Shown here piece by piece: positions 47,216-56,171 of a stretch of DNA of 64,000 nt (positions within the stretch are counted from its first letter, which is position 1; each line of letters begins with the position of its first letter). The translations under genes and the position numbers were made by a program. The stretch covers positions 19,592,854 to 19,656,853 of the forward strand of contig CP093830.1 in the NCBI GenBank assembly GCA_033063855.1, written 5' to 3'. Under the pieces are notes generated by a model. That model was not told the origin of the DNA. It saw nothing but the letters and a program-made list of their open reading frames with translations, and made no database searches. Origin of the DNA: Smittia aterrima (lineage: Eukaryota > Arthropoda > Insecta > Diptera > Chironomidae).

Positions 47216-48110
47216 ACAAAAATTGTTTTTTGAATACATTTACGCAACTGAAAAGAAATTATAATGATTCCTTGTTTAAACAATACTGAATTTTCTAATT
47301 GATGTTTCAATAACTGCTACACAAAATCAATAGCAACTCGTTAATTATTTCAAGGGAAAGCTTTGCTATGACGCGACCAATGAATATATTGTCGTAAACT
47401 GAATGGATATTAAATTGTCATCAACCAAAGCAGTGTGGGACAACAAGTGTTTCTATTCCCAGAGTGTTCAGATTTCAATTAAAGCTGACTTTTCTAATTA
47501 TTTTTTAATCAAAAGGAAATCATTTTCAAGTCGCTTTCATTCAAGGAAATCATTTGCCTTAATTATTCCAGGAGAAGGTTTCACTATGACGTGATGCCAT
47601 TTGCTGAAGGGACAAATGCCGTCCACAAATTCATAATTAAATGCCTAATCTAAGAATAAATTTCTAGCTTCTATTTTAAAAACAAGTCAAGTTGTTTTTT
47701 TCTTTTTAACAATTTATGCTGTCCAGCATTAAAGTTATGACTGTTGACTAAATTTTTTCAGGAATGAATAGTCACGCTTTTAACGATTTCCATTTATTCT
47801 GTTTTCCTATGCTTTGTAGACGCTGCGTCTCAGAAGTGATGTCGGTCGAAATCGCTAAATTTATCTTGGTTCATATGTTTTGATAAGAAAAATCTCGCTA
47901 GTCTTACAAAACAATTTTTACTTCATTGCTTTATAAAACAATAGGATATAAGTTCTACTTAAGTGATAAGTTTGATAACATGACGGAGTTTTGATTAATA
48001 ACTAATTCGGCCAATTGATAAGAGAGAGCTTAAATAATTTTCTTCGATAATTTGATAAGAAATTCATTGACGACGAAACTCATTCCGTTAGCTTCAGTCT
48101 TCCTGCCAAC
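47216..48110. other. Spacer, nothing recognised
   Basis: About 900 bp, AT-rich. A short imperfect repeat (aggaaatcatttgccttaattattccaggagaag against the earlier ttatttcaagggaaag) is visible near 47350-47590. No gene supported. Confidence 0.35.
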
Positions 48111-49011
48111 ATGTAAGTCGATAATAGTCAATATGCTGCAAAATAGAATTCATTTTTTCTTCAACAGGTTTTCAGTTTCTTTCATTGTCTTGATACTGAG
48201 CATTGCGATAGAAATTTCGCATGGAGTGATTATCAATTGCAGATACGAATATAGACTTCCAGATTCTTCCATTGGCGACCTTTACGCTTGTCGATCGAAT
48301 GTTAGTGTCTCAGATAGCGGCACGGTTCTTGAGGCTGTGACAGGAAGACATTTAGAAGGAATGACCCATGATGACGTCGAGTACATGCACATTGAATATC
48401 AAGACTTAACTTACATTCCAAAAGACATCGAAAAGTACTTCACGAATATTATCGTCATTTTTTATTTTCAATCAAACTTAGCCACGATTTCATCCGAAGA
48501 TTTGAAGCCGTTTCCGCAGCTTATAATGTTCGCTGTGTTCACTGGGGATTTAGTTTCACTCGACGGCGACTTATTCCAGCACAATTTGAACCTTCAAAGG
48601 GTTTACATCGAAACGAATAAACTCGAGCACGTTGGAGAAAATCTATTAACCGGACTGAGCCAGTTGATATACGCGGACTTTTATAATAATGTTTGTATTA
48701 GCAAGATAGGACATTCACCGGAAACACTAGAAGAATTGAGCGAACAACTTCCAACTCTATGTCCACTAATTGATATTGAATGCAGTGATGAACTTCTCCT
48801 TTGCAATAGTGAAAATTCTGATTTGTTATTGGAAAATGAGAACTTAACCAAATCAAATGAAATCGCAAATGAACGAATCGTCGAACTCGAGACAGAGAAC
48901 AGAGTGAACAATGATCAACTTCAACTCTACAAGAGCGAAATTGAAGAAGCAAATGGACGAATAGAAGAACTTGAGCTGAAGATCAGAAAAATACTCGCCA
49001 GTTGTTTGTAG
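48111..49011 (+). CDS. Secreted leucine-rich-repeat protein with coiled-coil tail
   Basis: Best model: exon 1 ends with AT (48111-48112), and a 55-bp intron with strong borders (gtaagtc ... ttcaacag) is followed by exon 48168-49011, so the start codon is split AT/G. This gives 281 residues starting with the signal peptide MFSVSFIVLILSIAIEISHG. Next come a few degenerate leucine-rich repeats (about 80-190: FTNIIVIFYFQSNLATI, LFQHNLNLQRVYIETNKL, LSQLIYADFYNNVCI), a cysteine-rich cap (LCPLIDIECSD) and a heptad coiled coil of about 65 residues at the end. LRR plus coiled coil recalls mosquito LRIM/APL1 immune proteins, but a family link cannot be proved here. Unspliced translation from the ATG at 48133 is the alternative. 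AATAAA at 49031-49036. Confidence 0.72.
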
Positions 49012-49444
49012 TTTTGATTTTAGACTCTTCAATAAAATCTTCGCGATAAATAATTCTTAAAAAGCTTTTCAAATTTCTCTTAACTTTCACACATTTAAAT
49101 ACTTGGCATTTCAAAGAAACCATTGGTAACACGAATTCTTGGTTTTAGGAACGAACAAAAGAGAATTCAACTGAAAATGCTGAAGCCGCTCTAAATGGTC
49201 TAACTTATTAATGAATGAAAGAGACGTCATCGGTTAGAAGACCAATAAGTCGAAGGGCGAAGAATAAGAAGTCGCAGATATATTATTATAGAAGCCACCA
49301 ATTTATGTCAATGTAATATTTTTGTTATTAAAAATTTTGTGTAAAGATTTCCTTATAAAATGTTTCATAAACTCTTTGAATTCTCATTTATCATCTGAAA
49401 GTCAAACTTGTAAGACGTAATCTTCTTCGTCAAAACTCGCGTCA
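49012..49444. other. Spacer before odorant receptor 3
   Basis: Holds the 3' end of the LRR gene (AATAAA at 49031) and the presumed promoter of the receptor. No further element recognised. Confidence 0.35.
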
Positions 49445-50819
49445 ATGTCAAAAATGGAATTCGCCGAAGGAACCTCTGTTCATGCAACTCGCATGGTTAA
49501 AGTTATTGAAATTGTGTGGAAGTTTCTAGATCCATTTGATGCTCAAGGAAAATTAAAAATATCGTAAAAGATTAATTGTTTTTCAAATAAAATTGTGATC
49601 AAAGTTTTCCTATTAGATTCGTAATTCTTCTAATAGCGCATGGAAACTTTCTTTTTGGAATTGGCACCTACTTGTTTGCATCGGGGATAACAAATCTTAC
49701 CCCAACTGAGTTACTTGAGAACGCTGGTATTTTTCGTAAGCACCATTTCATTGTTTTATCCATTTTTGTAACATTTTATATTTAAAGTTCAAGTTTTTCG
49801 CCATTTCGTTTACATGACGATGGTGGTCCTTCTAAGAACGAAGATTCAAACGATGGTCGATAAGATGATCAAAGAGAGGTAAGCATTCATCTAAATATTT
49901 ATTTTCTTTCTTTCATTGAATTTCTTTAGAGAGCAAGTACGTTCGAGTGACCCCGACTGGTCTCTTTCGATTGACTACATGAAAAGTGAATTTCGGTTGA
50001 TAGTTCCCAGCATCGTTGGAATTATTCTTTACAGTTTTTTGCTGTCGAGTGCAGTTTTATTTATCAAAGACGTCAATAATCACCAGTTACCCTACAACTT
50101 CAAGTTCGTTTATTTGCCCTTTGACACTTTTTTGACTCCCAAATGGTTTATTCATTTTCTACAGCAATTCATGATGGCAAATATCGCAGTCGCTCTCTTT
50201 TACTTTTATTCTTTATACACTTTATTGCTAATGAACTTTTCTTGTTGGGAAATCGATGCTTTGAGATTGCAAGTGAAAAGAATTTTTCAACATAAAGAAA
50301 TTGATGGAAGTTTAGTAGATGACGATGTAAAAAAAACTATTTTACGAAGCTATCGAGTCATGAGTTGGTTAAAAGATGCTCGAAACATCTTCAGAGTCAG
50401 TTTCTTCACTGATTTCTCACTCTCAGCATTCATCTTGTGCATGTGTATTTACACTTTAAGGTCTGATATTTTTGGATCCATGTCGATTTTCGTGATCGTA
50501 TGTTTGCTATTTATGCAAATATCCGTTTTCTGTTATATGGGAAATCGCGTTAATGTTTGTGTCGAGAACTTGTATGTTGCTGTCTACGAAGTTGAATGGT
50601 ATTCTCAAAGTGCCAGACATCAATACGACCTTCTCATGATCCTCATCATGACTCAACGAATCAAAGGTTTCAATGGAATCTTCAACTCTGTCGATTTGCA
50701 GACTTTGCTAAAGGTTTGATGAGAAATGTTTCATTAAACTTTGTGATAATGAAGATTTTTCTTTTCAGATTTTGCAATTCACTTATTCGCTTTTGGCGTT
50801 GTTACAAACAACAAACTAA
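49445..50819 (+). CDS. Odorant receptor (7tm_6 family), copy 3
   Basis: Exons 49445-49563, 49617-49735, 49788-49878, 49930-50713, 50769-50819, giving 387 residues. This is the closest relative of the minus-strand receptor at 9792-11175: both carry HATRMVKV, SGITNL-PTE, NFKFVYLPF, CWEIDAL and GFNGIFNSVDLQTL, with equal exon lengths (91 and 784 nt for exons 3 and 4). The two now lie about 38 kb apart in opposite orientation, with the channel cluster between them. Start ATG 49445 (MSKMEFAEGTSVHATRM) fits both relatives. Confidence 0.87.
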
Positions 50820-51340
50820 AAAGTTGATATTCTCGAAGAAAATTATTATCAATCTAAAATATTTGTGTCTAGTTGGAAACTTATTTTGTGGATCAAATAA
50901 ATATTTAAATTCTAAAGGAAATAAATTTTTGATTTTCGAGAAAAGCTTTTAGACTTACAGATGTTTGTGAACAAATTTTTTATCGGAACGATTAACCTTT
51001 TTATTCCAAACGCCTACTTAAATGATTAAGAGACTAATATTCTATTATTTTGTCGAGAGTGTAAATAATTAATTTACAAAAACGTTTCAATGAAACGATT
51101 TCATGAATATGGAAACAGATTTATCGAATTTGCCATCGCAGTCCTCTTCTTCATCCAAAAGCTCGTGTCAATATCATCAATTCATTTCATCAAGAGACCG
51201 ATTGAAACACTAATAATCTATTATTATGTCTGGACCTTAAATATTTAATTTACTAAAAAGGTTTCGTGAATTTATTTCACTCGGACTCAATTTTCATTTG
51301 TCAATTGACTTTTAACAAAGTGAGACATTATTTCGAGAAA
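50820..51340. repeat. Spacer with a degenerate direct repeat before odorant receptor 4
   Basis: A block of about 85 bp (about 51024-51108: taatattctattattttgtc, then aatttacaaaaacgttt) recurs at about 51190-51275 (taataatctattattatgtc, then aatttactaaaaaggttt). It may be a duplicated promoter segment of receptor 4. No gene seen. Confidence 0.5.
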
Positions 51341-52716
51341 ATGGAATTGGCAGGAATTTCAAACGACAGTAAATCCATTCATGCAACTCGAATTGTCAAT
51401 ATCATAAGGATAGGTTGGACAATATTAAATCCGATTGAAAACAACAAGTTTACAAAACTGTGAGTTCTTGAAAGAAAATTAAATTATTGTGAATTTATCT
51501 ATTTCAAATATTTTTCAGATTCATTGGATTTGTCATAGCTCACGCGATTTTCTTGACAAGTATTCCAAGTTACATGATGTTCGGAGCTGTCGATCCAACA
51601 CTGGCAGAAATAATTGAGATTGCGGCAATTTTTCGTAAGTTGGAAAGTTTTTTCTGAATACGAACCTAATATTCATTTAAAAATAAGTTCAGGGTATTCG
51701 TCATTTCAACTACATGGCACTTCTCGTCGTTTTAAAACCCAAGATGCAAACGATGATCGATAAAATGATTAAAGCAAGGTTTCTTAAAACTTTATTGTAA
51801 TATCAAGAGGTTTTAATATGAATTTTCAGAGAGCTCAATCATCCTTCTGGCGACGATTGGATTACAATCGATTACATCAAGAAAGAATTCCTGGTCGTGA
51901 TTGCGAGCGTCGCTTCTATCATTTGTTCGACTAGTTTGCTCATGTTTGGAGTTTTCTTCGCTAATATCAACAGACACAATTTGCCTTACAACTTTTACAT
52001 CCTATTCCTGCCAATCGACTCGTTTCTATCACTCAATTGGATTTTGAATTATGTTACGGAGTTTATAATTGGAATTTTTGCAATGGCTCTCTTTTATTTT
52101 TATTCTGCTTTCACTTTATTAGTAATGAACTTCTCGTGCTGGGAAGTCGATGCTTTGAGGTTGCAGGTTCAGAAAATGTTTCATCATGATGAACTAGCTG
52201 ACAAGTTAGGAGTTGATTACATTAAGGAAACTATCGAAAGAAGCTATCGAGTAATGAATTGGTTGGAAGAAGCTCGATATATCTTCAGGCTTAGCTTCCT
52301 GTTTGATTTCACTTTGTCTTCGTTCATCTTTTGCATGTGTTTCTACACTTTGAGCTCCGACGTCTTCGGATCCGTCTCAATCTTCGTGATTATTTGTTTG
52401 GTCTTGTCTCAACTTTCAACGTTCTGCTGGATGGGAAATCGCGTTAATGTTCGGATCGAGCGATTAGTCGCAGCTGTTTACGAAATCGACTGGTACTCAC
52501 AGAGTGCGAGAAATCAAAGAGATCTTCTCATGATCTTAATCATGACTCAGCGACTTAAAGGTTTCAATGGAATTTTCAACTCTGTTGACTTGCAGACTCT
52601 GCAAAGGGTTATGCCTAAAAGAAAATTTGTTAGGACATTGCGATAATTAAAAGTTTCAATTTCAGATTCTTCAATTTACTTATTCGCTGTTTGCACTATT
52701 GAAGACGAGAAAATAG
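51341..52716 (+). CDS. Odorant receptor (7tm_6 family), copy 4
   Basis: Exons 51341-51459, 51519-51634, 51688-51778, 51830-52607, 52666-52716, giving 384 residues. Same architecture as copies 1 and 3: SIHATRIVNI at the start, NLPYNFYILFLPI, CWEVDALRLQV, CWMGNRVNVRIERL, GFNGIFNSVDLQTLQ and a last exon ILQFTYSLFALL. The third exon uses an acceptor aaataag, which is pyrimidine-poor, but the same position is used in the relatives. All predicted membrane segments are present. Tandem with copy 3 (522 bp apart). Confidence 0.87.
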
Positions 52717-52860
52717 ACAAATATTCATCCAGAAAACATCATCCAACAAAACAGGAAACAGATAAATAAGCACACAATTTTGCAATGCTCGGAAATGAAA
52801 TCACATTTGATCAAATAAAATGTTTATTATGTTTCGATATATTAGAATTATGAAATAAAA

Positions 52861-53063
52861 ATTCCTCTACATTGAATGAATTGAAAGTGAATCCAATTCC
52901 ACTTGAAGTCAAAGTTTCGAGATATTGCGGATGCGAGTTTTCGCGATACTTTGCGATTCGGTCTTCAATCCAACGCTTTTGAGCTTTATCAGTTATGTTG
53001 CTCTCCAAGAATTCGATAAATTCTAAATTCTAAATTCTCCGTGAAGTTGTACGGAAAACATTC
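52861..53063 (-). pseudogene. Relic of a channel-A-like exon
   Basis: On the minus strand this resembles exon 9 of channel A (QKRWI-DRIAKYREN, QYLETLTSSGIGFTFN) and differs clearly from the B-G type. The start of the exon has a small duplication (ttagaattt twice), and no neighbouring exons exist. It shows that the channel cluster, or an inverted copy of its left end, once reached this point. Confidence 0.82.
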
Positions 53064-53120
53064 ATTTGGATAAACACAAAGATTGGAGATTTCCGCTCCA
53101 ATTGAACGTAAATTCGTTCT
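53061..53120 (+). repeat. Direct repeat flanking the DUF1091 gene (left copy)
   Basis: About 60 bp beginning ttcatttggataaacacaaa recur at 53922-53981, where they include the stop codon and 3' flank of the DUF1091 gene. The left copy is probably the remaining tail of a deleted tandem DUF1091 gene. Confidence 0.8.
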
Positions 53121-53192
53121 GTTTTTTTTTTCGTCAAAAGTTTTGAATCAAAACTTAAATTTTGATCAGTAAAGTTTTGATGCGAAAGCTTC

Positions 53193-53934
53193 ATGATGAA
53201 AAAGTTTAAGCTTTTCCAAATATTTTTCTGCATTTTGTTCGTTTCTTGCAAAATCGTTCCGAGAGACGAGAAAGATCAAACGATCTACTTCAAATTCCAC
53301 AAATGTTTCAACATTTCAGATGTTTACGTTTTCCCAAACATTTCATGTTACGCGAAGTCCTTTAATCGATCATTTTCAACAGTAACGGCTGAGCTCACAC
53401 TTAAAAAACCTTTAACTAATATTACGGTGAGTTTAGAAAGATTCATTAATTTCATATAAATCAATATAAAATATTCTAATTCAAAGGTTGATATAAAAGT
53501 ATTGTACAAATACGGAACTATTTTTCGAAAGGTAAACATAATTTGAAAACGTTTTAATGAATAACTTATCAGCGATATCCTGGAAGGTTCTTGAAACGCC
53601 AACAATAAAAATATGTGAACTTACTGAAGCTATAGCCAACAACAAATTAGTGGACCAAATTGTGGACATCTTCACAGCAAGCGCGCCCGGTGTAGTTCAT
53701 CCCTGCCCTTATTACGTAAAGAAAATATTTATTGAAATTTACGAATCAAAACTTCATTTTTTTTTCAAGAACTTCATATTCAAACATATTTACATCAAGA
53801 CAGGAGTTTTCAAAGCAATGATGTGGTCTGGAGACTACAAAGTCCTGACTAGCTACTTTGAACATGGAGATCTCATTGTCACAACGACAACGATTTTCAC
53901 AGCAGATTCTCCGATAAAAGATTCATTTGGATAA
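53193..53934 (+). CDS. DUF1091 (CheB-like) secreted protein
   Basis: Exons 53193-53426, 53487-53531, 53587-53715, 53800-53934, all in phase, giving 180 residues, the usual size of DUF1091 proteins. A signal peptide (MMKKFKLFQIFFCILFVSC) precedes a small domain with NISCYAKSFNRSFSTVTAEL, KYGTIFRK, PTIKICELTEA, and the hallmark HPCPYY then TGVFKAMM. DUF1091 proteins are MD-2-like lipid-binding folds. In flies the CheB subgroup is expressed in gustatory hairs and acts with ppk channels in contact pheromone sensing. The acceptor of exon 3 (ctggaag) is weak, and the last intron is 84 bp without a stop, so an unspliced form with 28 more residues is possible. Confidence 0.75.
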
Positions 53935-53981
53935 ACACAAAGATTGGAGATATCCGTTTCAATTGAACGTCAACTTATTTT
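53922..53981 (+). repeat. Direct repeat flanking the DUF1091 gene (right copy)
   Basis: Partner of 53061-53120, about 85 percent alike by eye. It overlaps the last codons and stop of the DUF1091 gene. Confidence 0.8.
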
Positions 53982-54246
53982 GTTTTCATTTTGCATTAAG
54001 CAACTTTGAAGAGTTTTCCAAAGAGTTTCAATGTCCCCTAGGTTCACCAATGAACCCGATAATCAAGTGCAAGTCTGGTGAAGAAGTAGAAAAAGAAAAC
54101 GTTTTGTAATCATAGCAACATTTAATAGAAAAATAATTTTCCATAGCGACGTTTGAATTTTTTTTAATTTGTTTGTTCACAGTCGGCGAATAAAATAAAA
54201 TTTTCACAATTATTTCATCTTTTATTGAAATCTAAATTAGCTTGAG

Positions 54247-55389
54247 ATGTTGAAAAGTTTGTTAACGACCGAAGGCGATTACAAAGAGGCCGCAATAATT
54301 GAAAAGCGACGAAATGCTGAACTGGAAAGAAAACGCCGGTTCTTCGATGCAAAGCAAAGAATTTTGGGAATCGATTGCAATGAACTCGACCGACAATTAG
54401 TCGAGAAGGAGCAGTTGCTTCAGGCTGAGAAAGAACGAGCTCGTCTTGAATCTGAAGAGATGAGAAAGAATCTTGAAATTGCTGAAGCTCGCGAATGTGA
54501 ATTGCGTGAGCAGAAGAAGCAATCTGAGAGAGAACTAAACGAATATCGAAAGCAATGCCAGCAGCCAAAGGATTGCAATGATTTCGATCTTAACGATCCT
54601 CAAGGGAAAAGAAAAATGCTTCCAGCTCGATTGGATGACAACGACCCACGTTTGAGTAAGAGTGGCGGTCAACTTTTCTTGGGCGAAGACTTAACTCATC
54701 AAAATAGAATTCGTGAGCAAAAAATCCTTCAAAAGCAATGGTTGGATCAGCAAATCGCTGAAAGAAAATCTCTCGAGATGAATAAGAAGAAATCTGATCA
54801 GCTCATGCACGATTCGATTTCAAAACATGATATTTACTCCGTCTCACAATCTGATCGTATGATGACTGAAAAAAGAGACTTACAGCGTCAAATTCGCGAA
54901 TACAACGAAGCGTTGGCAAATCAAAAACGTGAAAATGATAAAAAGCGCAAGGAGATGGAACAACAAGATAATTTGGCTGAAATTTACAATTTTCTTTCAT
55001 GCGATTTGTTGAAAGAAAACCAACCGAAGGGCAGCAGTCTAGGCCCTAATCGAGTCATTACTTATGCATACAAGCACATGACTGACGAGCAAATTGATAA
55101 AATGAAGATGGATCAGGAATTGCAGAAAGCAGACATCGAGCAAAGGCGATTAAACGATGAACAGCAAAAGAACGATTGGGATCGATTGACTGAAGAAAAC
55201 TATCGTGCAATGACTTTGAAGGAGCGAGCGTTGTCACGCAACATTCGGCAAATGAACAACAACTTGCGTGAAGAGAATCAGCGGTTGGCAGAGGAACAAA
55301 AGTTCCAAATCGAACATTTTGAAAAAGTCATCAACACAAATCCACCAACCGAAGAATTCTTTCAGCAATTCAACACAACTTCACGCTAA
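54247..55389 (+). CDS. RIB43A-like protein with coiled coils
   Basis: One exon, 380 residues, ATG at 54247. RIB43A (RIBC1/RIBC2) proteins are filamentous inner proteins of the doublet microtubules of cilia and flagella. Evidence is the family length and the highly charged helical composition throughout. The N-terminal part is typical (IEKRRNAELERKRRFFDAKQ, then RILGIDCNELDRQL), as are LPARLDDNDPRLSKSGGQ with GEDLTHQNRIREQK and the C-terminal ERALSRNIRQMNNNLREENQ. In an insect, expression in testis or chordotonal neurons would be expected. AATAAA at 55487-55492. Lack of introns might indicate an old retrocopy or simply the family structure in flies. Confidence 0.88.
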   Translation: MLKSLLTTEGDYKEAAIIEKRRNAELERKRRFFDAKQRILGIDCNELDRQLVEKEQLLQAEKERARLESEEMRKNLEIAEARECELREQKKQSERELNEYRKQCQQPKDCNDFDLNDPQGKRKMLPARLDDNDPRLSKSGGQLFLGEDLTHQNRIREQKILQKQWLDQQIAERKSLEMNKKKSDQLMHDSISKHDIYSVSQSDRMMTEKRDLQRQIREYNEALANQKRENDKKRKEMEQQDNLAEIYNFLSCDLLKENQPKGSSLGPNRVITYAYKHMTDEQIDKMKMDQELQKADIEQRRLNDEQQKNDWDRLTEENYRAMTLKERALSRNIRQMNNNLREENQRLAEEQKFQIEHFEKVINTNPPTEEFFQQFNTTSR

Positions 55390-56171
55390 TCAAACGAATA
55401 CTAAATATTTTTCATGGATTTTCACTCAATTCAATTATTTTCATTAGGAACACAAACACATATTGTAGAATCATTTTTCCATCACGAATAAAAATTACTT
55501 TCACTTTTTAATGAAAACTTTTCGTACTTTTGTTTTGGGGCTTTGTCTTGTCTACTATTACAGAGATCGAAATATTGACTTGATTGGGGTCTTTTTAGTT
55601 AAAAAGATATTTGATAGTTACTTAACTAACTGAGAAACATGAATTTTTAATTTCTTCGTTTGATCATTTTAAACTTTTCGTAAGCACCATTTAGTGGTGA
55701 GTTGTTTCAACGTTTTTGAATCAGAAACAGAAGCGACATCTGGTGTTTACGAAGGGACATCCTTGTGACAATTGAGAAGTCGAGGGGACGTAGTTGTTCG
55801 AGGGGACACAAGTTGGAAGTTTTCAAAGTTGCACAAAAGTTGGACGATTTCAAAAATCTCGAGAAGAAAAGCGATTCGACACAAGAATTCTGCAAAATAC
55901 ATTTAAAAAGAGTCTAAATTAAGTTCTCAGTCTGGAATATCGACAAACAGCAGACAATAAGCTTAACTTCGTTTCTACCTACTGCCGTTAAGAATTCGCG
56001 TAGAAATGTAGTGTTTCGTTGAGATTTTGCTAAACTGAATTGAGTGAAGAATCTGAATAGAAAAGAAAAAAAAACTTATTTAGCTGTAAACATGGACAAA
56101 AACAATCCTGACTTTGCTAATATCTAGGATTGATTCAACACACAACGCAACCAACAACAAGAAAACACGAA
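55390..56171. other. Spacer RIB43A - puf
   Basis: Contains the RIB43A polyadenylation signal (55487) and the presumed promoter and 5' UTR of the large deubiquitinase. No other gene seen. Confidence 0.4.

Noticed and set aside
48052..48132. Longer N-terminus for the LRR protein starting before 48111
   Set aside because: Has no ATG and no signal peptide; the split-ATG model gives a proper secretory leader and strong splice sites.
53927..54109. 60-residue frame after the DUF1091 gene
   Set aside because: Starts inside the repeated tail in another frame, without ATG or family resemblance; part of the 3' flank.
56093..56128. ATG at about 56093 as start of the USP34/puf gene
   Set aside because: That frame closes after ten codons without a donor. 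The ATG at 56172 leads to a strong donor and a protein start matching USP34.
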